A stretch of DNA of 64,000 nucleotides from Nicotiana tabacum (Eukaryota > Streptophyta > Magnoliopsida > Solanales > Solanaceae). The number at the start of each line of letters is the position of its first letter. Within the stretch, counting starts at the first letter, position 1. The notes below the pieces were generated by a model. It had not been told where the DNA came from. It did not search any database and saw only the letters and a program-made list of their open reading frames with translations. The stretch lies in NCBI RefSeq assembly GCF_000715075.1, contig NC_134090.1:47127792-47191791 (forward strand), read 5' to 3'. The position numbers were made by a program, and so were the translations under genes. Shown in pieces: positions 55,847 through 64,000 of this stretch.

Positions 55847-57747
55847 ATCTCGTATTGGACTTGGTGCAGTGTTGATGCAAGATGACAAGGTCATTGCTTA
55901 TGCTTCGCGGTAGTTGAAGATTCATGAGAAGAACTATCCGTTTCATGATATGGAGTTAGCATGCATTGTTCATGCATTGAAGATTTGGAGGCATTATCTA
56001 TATGGCGTGGCATGTGAGGTGTTCACGGATCACAAGAGTCTGCAGTACTTTTTCAAGCAGAAGGAGCTAAATTTGAGGCAGAGAAGGTGGTTGGAGCTGT
56101 TGAAAGGTTATGATATCACCATCTTATATCATCCGGGAAAGGTCAATGGGGTGGCCGATGCTTTGAGTAGGAAATCATCTAGTATGGGCAGTCTTGCGTA
56201 TATTTCGGTCGGTGAGAGACCGCTTGCTTTGGATGTTCAGTCTTTAGCCAATCAGTTCATGAGGTTGGATGTTTTTGAGCGCAGCCGTATGTTAACTTGC
56301 ACAGTTGCTCGTTCTTTATTATTGGAGCATATCCGAGATCGGCAGTATGATGATCCTCATTTGTGTGTCCTTAGGAACACGGTGCAGTACGGAGGTGCCA
56401 AACAGGTTACCTTAGGAGATGATAGAGTTTTGAGGCTGCATGGTCGAGTTTGTATGCCTAATGTGGATGGGCTCCGGGAGTTGATTTTAGAGGAGGCCCA
56501 TAGTTCCCGGTACTCTATATCCAGGCGCTGCAAAGATGTATCAGGATTTACGGCAGCATTATTGATAGAGGAGAATGAAGAAGGACATTGTTGCATATGT
56601 GGCTCGGTGTTTGAATTGTTAGCAGGTTAAGTACGAGCATTAGAGACCTGGTGGGTTGTTCAAGAAGATTGAGATTCCCGAGTGGAAATGGGAGCGTATC
56701 ACTATGGACTTCATTGTTGGACTCCCATGAACTCAGAGGAAGTTTGATGCAGTGTGGGTTATTGTTGATAGGCTGACCAAGTCAACACATTTCATTCCGG
56801 TGGTAGTGTCCTATTCTTCCGAGAGGTTAGCTAAGATCTATATCCAAGAGATTGTTCGTCTTCATGGTGTGCCCGTGACTATCACTTGGGACCGAGGTAC
56901 GCAATTTACCTTACATTTCTAGAGAGTAGTTCAGCGGGATTTGGGCACACGGGTTGAGTTGAGCACATCGTTTCATCCTCAGATGGATGGGCAGTCCGAG
57001 CGGACTATTCAGATTTTGGAGGATATGCTCCGAGCTTGTGTCATTGACTTTTGAGGCTCGTGGGATCAATTTTTGCCTTTAGCAGAGTTTGCCTATAACA
57101 ACAACTACTAGTCGAGTGTTCAGATGGCTCCTTATAAGGCTTTGTATGGTAGGCAGTGTCGGTCGTTGGTTGAATGGTTTGAGCCGGGAGAGGCTCGGTT
57201 GTTGGGTACGGATCTAGTACACGATACCTTGGACAAGGTCAGGATTATTCAGGATAGGCTTCGTACAGCTCAGTCCAGGCAAACGAGTTATGCCGACCGT
57301 AAGGTTCGTGATTTGGCTTTCATGGTCGGGGAGCAGGTATTGCTTCGGGTGTCGCCTATGAAGGGCGTGATGAGATTTGGGAAGAATGAAAAGTTTAGCC
57401 CTAGGTTCATTGGCCCGTTTGAGATTCTTGATTGAGTGGGAGAGGTGGCTTACAGACTTGCGTTGTCGCCGAGCTTATCAGCCGTGCATCCAGTATTTCT
57501 TGTGTCCATGCTTTGGAAGTATCTTGGCGATCCATCCCACGTATTAGATTTCAGCACTGCCCAGTTGGTCAAGGACTTGTCCTATGAGGAAGAGCAGGAA
57601 GCTATTCTAGACCGGCAGGTTCGTCAGTTAAGATCGAAGAGATTTCCTTCTGTTCGTGTTCAGTGGAGAGGTCAGCCTGCTGAGGCATCGACCTGGGAGT
57701 CTGAGTTGGATATGCGGAGCCATTATCTCCATCTTTTCCCCGACTGA
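55847..57747 (+). pseudogene. pol: RNase H, integrase and chromodomain of D
   Basis: RNase H from [16 protein letters not shown] sequence through [20 protein letters not shown] and [10 protein letters not shown] to [11 protein letters not shown]. Integrase: zinc-finger part around 56520-56640, core Asp in ITMDFIVGLP, second Asp in WDRGTQF (Trp where Ser is usual), Glu in GQSERTIQ. The C-terminal part has YADRKVRDLAFMVGEQVLL and the GPFEIL motif, then the chromodomain (SYEEEQEAILDRQVRQLR, VQWRGQPAEASTWE), thought to target heterochromatin. In-frame stops near 55910, 56626, 56651, 56728, 56920, 57050, 57110 and 57433, and a frame change near 56517, inactivate it. Confidence 0.92.
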
Positions 57748-57791
57748 GGTACTTCCTTCTTATGTCTGTTTGCGGACGAACGGTTGTTTTA

Positions 57792-57802
57792 TAGGTGGAG
57801 GA
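57792..57802 (+). promoter_or_regulatory. Polypurine tract of D
   Basis: AGGTGGAGGA(T) just before the 3' LTR TGTGATGACC; plus-strand primer. Confidence 0.75.
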
Positions 57803-58525
57803 TGTGATGACCCGAAAGATCATCACTCGTTTTAGAAATAAATTTTGTGTTTCGATGCCTTAAAACCACCTTTTGTCTCCCCTTGATTTGCGTGCACAAT
57901 CCGGGCGCGTAGCTGGAAAGCCATTATGTGAAAATATTTGAAAAATGATGAATTTTGCCTTTAAAATGAATTTAAGTTAACTTCGGTCAACATTTTGTCT
58001 AAACGGACCCGAACCCATAATTTGACGGTCCCGGAGGATTCGTAGGAAAATATGGGACTTGGGCTTATGCACGGAATCGAATTCCGAGGTCCCAAGCCCG
58101 AGAAATGAATTTTTAAAGAAAATTGTGTTCTCGAATATTTATGAATTTTTGGAAATGAAATGTGTTTGAAATTTGATGGTATCGGGCCCATATTCTGGTT
58201 TTGGAGCCCGATACAGGTTTTATATATGATTTAAGTTGAGTCTTTGAAATTTGGTACAAAACGGACTTGAAATGACGTGAATCAGACCTTATTTGAGACA
58301 AATTGGAAATTTTGATATTCTTAAGTGATTTCATGATTTTGATGCTAAATTTATGGTTATTGATGTTATTTTCCGGAATTGATTGCACGAGCAAGTCCGT
58401 ATGATATTTTTAGGTTTGTGTGCATGTTTGGTTACGAGCCCCGAGGGCTCAGGTGAGATTTGGATAGGTCACAAAGTGAAATTTGCACTTAGGAAATTGC
58501 TGGTATGTTGCAGGCCTACAGGCTT

Positions 58526-58745
58526 CGCATTGGCTCGCAAATGCGAGAAGTCCATCGCAAATGCGAACAAAGTCCTGGGCAGGCCTGATTGCAAATGCGA
58601 CCATTTGGGTCGCAAATGCGACGCCTGCCTCGCAAATGCGAACCCCTCAGAAATAAGGGGTGGTTGCAAATGCGATAATTTTCTTTGCAAATGTGAAAAT
58701 TGCAGTCCTCTGAAGGGTTCGCAATTGCGAACCCTGGTCACAATT
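58526..58745 (+). repeat. Palindrome block in 3' LTR of D
   Basis: Eight or more CGCAAATGCG / TCGCAATTGCGA-type words in 220 bp, starting 723 bp into the LTR. Confidence 0.78.
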
Positions 58746-59698
58746 GTGACATCAGAGACTAGTTAATTAACACTTAGACGCATTTTCAGCCATTTTTCAT
58801 ATCTTCTCAAAACATAAACTCTTTTGGGCGAACTACCAAAGAAAATTTCTTCTCCAAATCGATTGTAAGTCGTTTCTAACTCGTTTTCTTCAATCTTTAA
58901 CATCTTTTCACATTATTTCAACTCAAAATAAATGATTTTCATGGGGGAAATTGGGTGTTTTGGGTAGAACCTAGGTTTTTTAAATTTTGGGAATTTGGAC
59001 CTCGATTTGATGTCCGATTTCATAACAAATCATATAATTGGGTTCGTGGGGGGAATGGGTAATCGAGTTTTGGTTCGAAGCTCGGGTTTGTGGGCCCGGG
59101 GTCAATTTTTGACTTTTTGGGGGAAACATTGAAAAACTTATTTTCATGCAATAGAATTGATTCATTTAGCATTTATTGATATAGTTAAGTAACTTGTGGC
59201 TAGATACGAGCGAATTGGTGGTGGAATCAAGAGGTAAAGCGGTAGTTGAGGGTTGAATTGTGTTCATGGCATCGAGGTAAGCATTTGGTCTAACCTTATC
59301 TTGAGAGATTAGGAGTCGAGTCCTATTTGCTATGTGTTATTTGTTGAGTACGACGTATAGGCATGGTGACGCGTATCTATACGTCGTTGTCAAGCATGCC
59401 CGTGAGTCTTAAATTGAAGTCGTTGTGTTCTTAATAAGTACTACAAATGTCAAAGTTGTTGATTCTCTGTGTTGGGCAAGGATTATGATTATTCTCGTGG
59501 AAATTGCTTATGGTAGAGTATTGGTGCTAGTTGAGGTTTCTTTTGTAAAGTTAAATGTTGGTACAAGTTTGGTTATAGCTGATTCCCTTGCCGGGACGTA
59601 TTTACTTCTTACTGGTGATTCCTTTGTCGGGATATTGTTGTTCCCTTATTGTTCCCTTGTCGGGACTCTTTTGTGATGGGTGTCGAATTCTATATTGC

Positions 59699-59828
59699 GA
59701 TCGGGTTGCACACCACAACAATATTATATTTGGATCGGGTTGCATGCCGCAACAATACTATATATGGATCGGGTTGCACGTCGCAACAGTGTTTTTTATG
59801 ATTTGGATCGGGTTGCGCGCCGCAACAA
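59699..59828 (+). repeat. Tandem hairpin repeat, four copies, LTR D
   Basis: Same unit as in LTR C (seven copies there). The last unit contains GTTGCGCGCCGCAAC, whose ends pair. Confidence 0.85.
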
Positions 59829-60638
59829 TAAATGATAAAAGTGGTTATTGATTTGTTACAGTTTCCTTATTCTTTCGGCTACGAATTTTAAATTGTTCTT
59901 TATGCTTTTCTCCTGAATTATTGTTGGTAAATGATATTCCCCCGCTGCATGTTCCCCCTCCCATCCTTAATTGTACCTTTCTGCTTTTATTTTCTGTTGT
60001 ATATGATATAATTGCACTGGTTTATTTGGTAGTCTGGTCCTAGCCTCGTCACTACTTCGCTGGGGTTAGGCTAGGCACTTACCAGCACATGGGGTTGGTT
60101 GTGCTGATACTACACTCTGCACTATGTGCAGATTCCGAAGCAGCAACATTCAGACCTTAGCTTGGGTGGCTGCCTTCAGTCTAGTCGTAGATTCTGAGGT
60201 AGTCCTGCAGGCATCCACAGGCCTTAGCGTCTCTTTATATCCTTTAGTCTGTTTCTTTACATATTTCAGAGACAGTTTGTAATAAATCTTTCAGACTTCT
60301 ATTTGTAGTAATCCTAGACAGTCTGTGGAATTGTGACACCAGTCTTGGGTAGTTATTTTATGGATTGGTATTGGCATTTTTTCTTAAGTTATTACATTTC
60401 AGTCTTCGGCTTATTAGATTTCCGTTGTTTATCAATTGTTTTTATTAATGGTAAAAGGACTAAAATGGAAAAAAGGTAAATAATTCAAATGGTCGGTTTT
60501 CCTAGCTTTCATTAGTAGGCTCCATCACGACTCCCAAGGGTGGGAAATCCGGGTCGTAACAGAAATGAAGTTCCAGTTTCATAGTAGAATTGTGTCTTTT
60601 CCTTTCCCTAATTTTTGATAATTTCTTACCATTTTTAG

Positions 60639-62396
60639 TTTCGTTAATGCTGGCTTTAATAACATGACATGCACGCGAAATTCATGCCCAGATCTTAAGA
60701 AGTTGTCTAATCGCGAAATAATGAATCAAAAAGTTGAGTATGATGAAGATGAGGCTCTTAAGGAAATAAAAAGGGAATTGGATCGATTTGAGAATAAGTC
60801 TAAGCCTAACTTAAATGAAACTGAGGCAATTAACCTGGATAATCCTGAAGAAACCAGAGAAACAAAAATAAGAATTCATACTGAACAAAAGACGAGAGAT
60901 GCCATAATTCAAGTTTTGTTAGAGTACATAGATGTATTTGCTTGGTCGTATGATGACATGCCGGGTTTGAGTGCCGATTTAATGGTTTATAAGCTTCCCG
61001 CATATCCTAATTTTCCACCAATCCAGCAAAAAGAAAGGAATTTTAAGACAGACATGAGTGATAATATTAAAGAAGAAATCACGAAGCAACTAAGTGTAAA
61101 TGTGATCAGGGTCGTCCGATATACTACATGGTTAGAAAATATTGTGCCGAATCCAAAGAAGGATGGGAAAATTAGAGTTTGTGTTGACTATAGGGATTTA
61201 AACAAATCAAGTCCAAAGGACAACTTTCCCTTACCCAACATTCATATCCTTGTTGACAATTATGCTAAACATGACATCTAATCTTTTGTGGATTGTTATG
61301 TCGGGTATCACCAAATTCTGATGGATGAAGAAGATGCAGAAAAGACCGCCTTCACCACTCCATGGGGAACTTATTGTTATAGAGTCATGACATTTGGTTT
61401 GAAGAATTCATGGGAAACTTACATGAGGGACATGACTACCATATTCCATGACATGATGCACAAAGAGATTGAAGTGTATGTTGGTGATGTGATCATTAAG
61501 TCTAGAATACAAGATGATCATGTGCAAGACTTGAAAAATTTCTTTGAAAGGCTACGAAGGTACAATCTCAAACTCAATCCAGCCAAATGTGCATTTGGAG
61601 TTCCTTCTGGGAAGCTTTTGGGTTTTATAGTTAGTCGAAGAGGCATTGAGTTAGATCCCTCCAAGATAAAGACCATTCGACAGCTGCCTTCCCCGAGGAA
61701 CAAAACAGAAGTCATGAATTTACTCGGAAGGTTGAATTATAACAACAGGTTCATCGCACAGCTTACAACCACATGTGAGCCCATTTTCAAGTTGTTGAAA
61801 AAGAACGCTGCTATCAAGTGAACAGATGAGTGCCAAGAAGCTTTTGATAAGATTAAAGAATATTTGTCAAACCCCCTTGTTTTGGTCCCGCCGGAACCTG
61901 GTAGGCCTCTGTTTTTATATCTGTCAGTAATGGATAGTTCCTTTGGTTGTGTATTGGGCCAACATAATGCCACAAGCAAAAATGAACAAGCAATCTATTA
62001 TTTGAGCAAAAAGTTCACCACTTATGAGGCCAAATACACTTTTTTGGAAAGGACATGTTGCGCCTTAACTTGGGTTGCCCAGAAGCTTAGGCATTATCTT
62101 TTGGCCTATACAACTTACCTCATATCCTGCATGGATCCCCTGAAGTACATCTTTCAGAAGCTGATGCCAACTGGCAGATTGGCAAAGTGTCAAATCTTGC
62201 TCATAGAGTTTGATATTGTTTATGTCACTCGTACGACCATGAAGGCACAAGCTTTGGTTGATCATTTGGCAGAAAATCCGGTTGATGATAAGTATGCATC
62301 TTTGAACACATACTTCCCAGATGAAAAGGTTAATTTAGTTGAAGAAGTAGCCCAAGATGACAGTCAAATTTGGAAACTATACTTTGATGGGGCTGT
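60639..62396 (+). pseudogene. pol: RT and RNase H of element E
   Basis: Exon 2 opens in phase and reads NMTCTRNSCPDLKK. Conserved blocks: EYIDVFAWSYDDMPGL, VCVDYRDLNKSSPKDNF, FVDCYVGYHQILMDEEDAEK. The catalytic box is YVGD instead of YVDD, removing an essential Asp. Stops at 61279-61281 (TAA) and 61819-61821 (TGA) interrupt it. The native RNase H is degenerate (LFLYLSVMDSSFGCVLG). The archaeal-type RNase H has only begun (WKLYFDGA) when LTR F cuts in at 62397. Confidence 0.92.
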
Positions 62397-63010
62397 TGTT
62401 GATACCCAATTTTTCCCTATATATTTTTTATACTCAAAATACTTTCAAAAAAGCATGTGTATGCATATATAAGCATGCCCAAGTATTTTGGTATTTTTTC
62501 CAAAATTTTAAAGATTTTCAAAACTAATTTATTGTCTATTTTAACAGTACAAAATCCAATAATTATTTCCGAAATTATCATTTTGGTGAATAATTTATTT
62601 CCATCCTTATAGTTACACCAAAATATAATTAACGTAATTTTTGCATATTTTTACAAATTCATTTGATATTTTTAAAGCTAAATTACAAAAAATTGCAATT
62701 ATGGCCTATATTACGATTAATAGCGTTTTGCAACCATAAAATCATTTACAGCATTAATATTTATATATTATTAATTAGGTCAGTTCTTTTAATTTGTTTT
62801 TAAAATTATTTTACTATTTTTTATAAATAAAAAGGGTAAAATTGGCTATTTAACATGTAGCCTCAATTCATTTCAATTATAGCCCCATTACATTTCAATT
62901 TTAGCCTAAAAGTGACCCAATTTCAAACTCAAATTCGGACGACCCAATTCTTATTTTTACCCGACCCCTTAACCCGTTTATAAACCCGTCCGAATTTTGT
63001 TTTAAATCAT

Positions 63011-63037
63011 GGCCGTTGATCATTTTGATCAACGGCC
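63011..63037. repeat. Perfect inverted repeat, 12 bp arms
   Basis: GGCCGTTGATCA, a TTT loop, then TGATCAACGGCC. Could form a strong hairpin or a dimeric protein site in the U3 of LTR F. Confidence 0.9.
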
Positions 63038-63609
63038 CTGATTCACCCTTTCCTTTTTTAATCCCCTAACCCCTCTAACCCTAACCCCATTTGCACAATG
63101 ACTCCGCCTTTGAATCCCAAACGCTCTTAGACTCTCTCAAGGCTCTTCGGAACCCTAGCCTCCTCCCACCTTATTCCACCGTATTTTCACCGGAGTCCAT
63201 GGCTTCTCAGGCCATGGACAGCCTATACTCACCTCCTCCAGCTCTTTCATGCCCGATGCTCGAAGGTTCGTGGCCATACCTCGAAGGTCTTCACTCAGAC
63301 CTTCACCGATTCGAAGATTCCGACCATCTCCGGCCTTGCTCCGGCATACCATGGTGTTTTGAGCCTGATTCTAACCTCTCTGACTCAGATCGGTGACCTT
63401 TTCAAAGCTTTTTCTAGGGTTCTTCTAAAACCCTAAACCGTCGAGTTTTCCCCGATTTTTTCTTTTAGATCTGTTGTGTATCTATGCTCTACTTGAGTGT
63501 TCAAATGATTTCCCTAACTTTTCTTTCAAAAATTACTTTCCGAATCCTCTTTTACCATCTAGGGTTTTCTGAAAATACGTAAGTGTTTATCTGACTTTCT
63601 TCTCCTTTT

Positions 63610-63910
63610 CTTTTGTATGTATTTGCCTCTACTGTGTTCTTATGTTTTCCTTCTACCACATATGTTCCTATACCGTGCTTTCTATATTCCGTTCTTGTAT
63701 GTTCTGCTATTGTGTTTTCTACAGTCCTTGTATGCTTTTCTACTATGTTCTACTATTTTCTTCTACCATGTTCTGGTATGTTTCACCTAATGTATTCTTC
63801 TATCATGTTCTTAAGTGATCTTACTATTTTTTCCTTCTACTGAACTTTGTTTAAGCCTCTTCTAAAAGGATCTTCTTAAGCATGCTTCCTTCTACTGTTC
63901 TTATCAGTTT
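63610..63910 (+). repeat. Degenerate TTCTACYATGTTC-type tandem array
   Basis: About 12 loose copies of TTCTAC(T/C)(A/G)TGTTCT words at 20-30 bp spacing, giving a pyrimidine-rich strand up to near the window end. Confidence 0.6.
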
Positions 63911-64000
63911 TTTCTCATCATGCTTAGAATTAGTTCCTTTACTCTGTTGCTTTGAACTCTTCTATTGTATTTACATGCTATTCATGAGTTCTGTTGCTGC

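Larger units (their letters stand above)
54973..60561 (+). mobile_element. Chromovirus (Del/Tekay) element D, internally deleted
   Basis: The ends TGTGATGACCC (54973) and GGGTCGTAACA (60561) are flanked by GAAAT on both sides (54968-54972, 60562-60566). Content: first 870 bp of the 5' LTR, then directly RNase H, integrase and chromodomain, then a full 3' LTR (57803-60561). The rest of the 5' LTR, primer site, gag, protease and RT are gone. It is related to but not identical with C. Confidence 0.93.
57803..60561 (+). repeat. 3' LTR of D (2759 bp)
   Basis: Complete LTR. Internal landmarks: palindrome block 58526-58745, donor-like ATT/GTAAGT at 58865, CCCTTGCCGGGA-like words near 59580-59670, and four copies of the GGATCGGGTTGC hairpin unit (59699-59828). 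It shares these in order with LTR C. Confidence 0.92.
54854..60638 (+). other. PRO-RT intron of E, interrupted by chromovirus D
   Basis: Donor GGAGTCTTG/GTAGTCTG at 54854; acceptor ACCATTTTTAG/TTTCG at 60638. Subtracting D and one target duplication leaves 191 nt, against 186 nt in A. Phase 2 is kept: RT reads on in frame from 60640. Confidence 0.82.
42628..62396 (+). mobile_element. Ogre/Tat-type element E, carrying insertions G, D and F
   Basis: Starts inside C's pol at TGTGATTAAAA; without G the 5' LTR is about 2275 bp, close to A's 2464 bp. Then follow the primer site, leader, ORF1, gag, protease, intron, RT and RNase H, collinear with A but clearly diverged. It breaks off at 62396 in the archaeal-type RNase H, where LTR F begins. 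It carries many stops and an altered RT active site, so it is dead. Confidence 0.85.
62397..64000 (+). mobile_element. LTR of a further element F, partial
   Basis: The reading frame of E breaks exactly at TGTTGATACCCAATTTTTCCC, a typical Ty3-gypsy LTR start. What follows is AT-rich, then has a perfect 12 bp inverted repeat (63011-63037), a C-rich stretch with ORF-like sequence (63091-63396), and a TTCTAC-rich array to the edge. There is no primer site or coding domain yet, so it is an LTR longer than 1.6 kb or an undetermined insert. Family unknown. Confidence 0.6.

Noticed and set aside
63060..63090. CCCCTAACCCCTCTAACCCTAACCCC resembles telomere repeat
   Set aside because: Only three irregular CCCTAA-like words, in a Kozak-leader-like C-rich part of LTR F; plant telomere repeats are CCCTAAA in long arrays.
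63091..63396. 101-codon ORF as host gene
   Set aside because: It lies inside LTR F, is Pro/Ser/Leu-rich without recognisable domains, and has an overlapping frame of similar quality on the other strand.
1..64000. Endogenous pararetrovirus sequences, common in Solanaceae
   Set aside because: All RT segments belong to LTR elements with integrase, LTRs and plant Ty3-gypsy or copia motifs; no movement protein or caulimovirid coat domain seen.
1..64000. tRNA, rRNA or snoRNA genes
   Set aside because: Apart from primer sites complementary to tRNA ends, I saw no cloverleaf or rRNA sequence by eye; a covariance-model scan would settle this.

Overview
The window is plant nuclear heterochromatin made almost entirely of retrotransposons. 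The families point to a nightshade (Solanaceae), plausibly Nicotiana: Ogre/Tat elements with a tRNA-Arg-type primer site and a PRO-RT intron, Del/Tekay chromoviruses with 2-3 kb LTRs, a Sirevirus-type copia element, and an L1-type LINE with a DUF4283-like ORF1. The species is inference. I found no intact autonomous element and only one candidate host gene.

Layout. 1-12656: Ogre-type element A on the minus strand (5' LTR 10193-12656, primer site, extra ORF1, gag, protease, intron, RT, RNase H, archaeal-type RNase H, start of integrase), running off the left edge. 12657-15496: a small non-element island with two MITE-like repeats, an 86-codon orphan gene (13563-13823) and a 562 bp solo LTR just downstream of it. 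15497-17754: LINE ORF1 remnant, cut off by a chromovirus LTR fragment (17755 to about 19993). About 20300-26865: 5'-truncated Sirevirus-type copia element with an env-like ORF and 3' LTR.

26866 onward is a stack of nested insertions. Chromovirus C starts at 26866. Its 5' LTR was entered by B (28328-38856, TSD ACCTA), a gag-only Tat-type element carrying two tandem antisense genes. C's pol is interrupted at 42627/42628 by Ogre element E. E was hit by a solo chromovirus LTR G in its own LTR (44103-46545), by chromovirus D inside its intron (54973-60561, TSD GAAAT), and by a further LTR F in its RNase H region (62397 to the right edge). So C is older than B and E, and E is older than D, G and F.

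Main points for a second look: (1) A and E share a 186/191 nt phase-2 intron between protease and RT, with a UAG immediately after the donor, so splicing would switch Gag-Pro to Gag-Pro-Pol. (2) A roughly 65 nt noncoding motif occurs twice in each Ogre element, once before ORF1 and once before gag. (3) A second copy of the primer-site core lies exactly 114 nt from the true site in both Ogre LTRs. (4) Four chromovirus LTRs carry a block of short palindromes followed 80-125 nt later by a strong splice-donor match, and C has an acceptor directly before the gag ATG. (5) B has tandemly duplicated antisense genes sharing an intron position.
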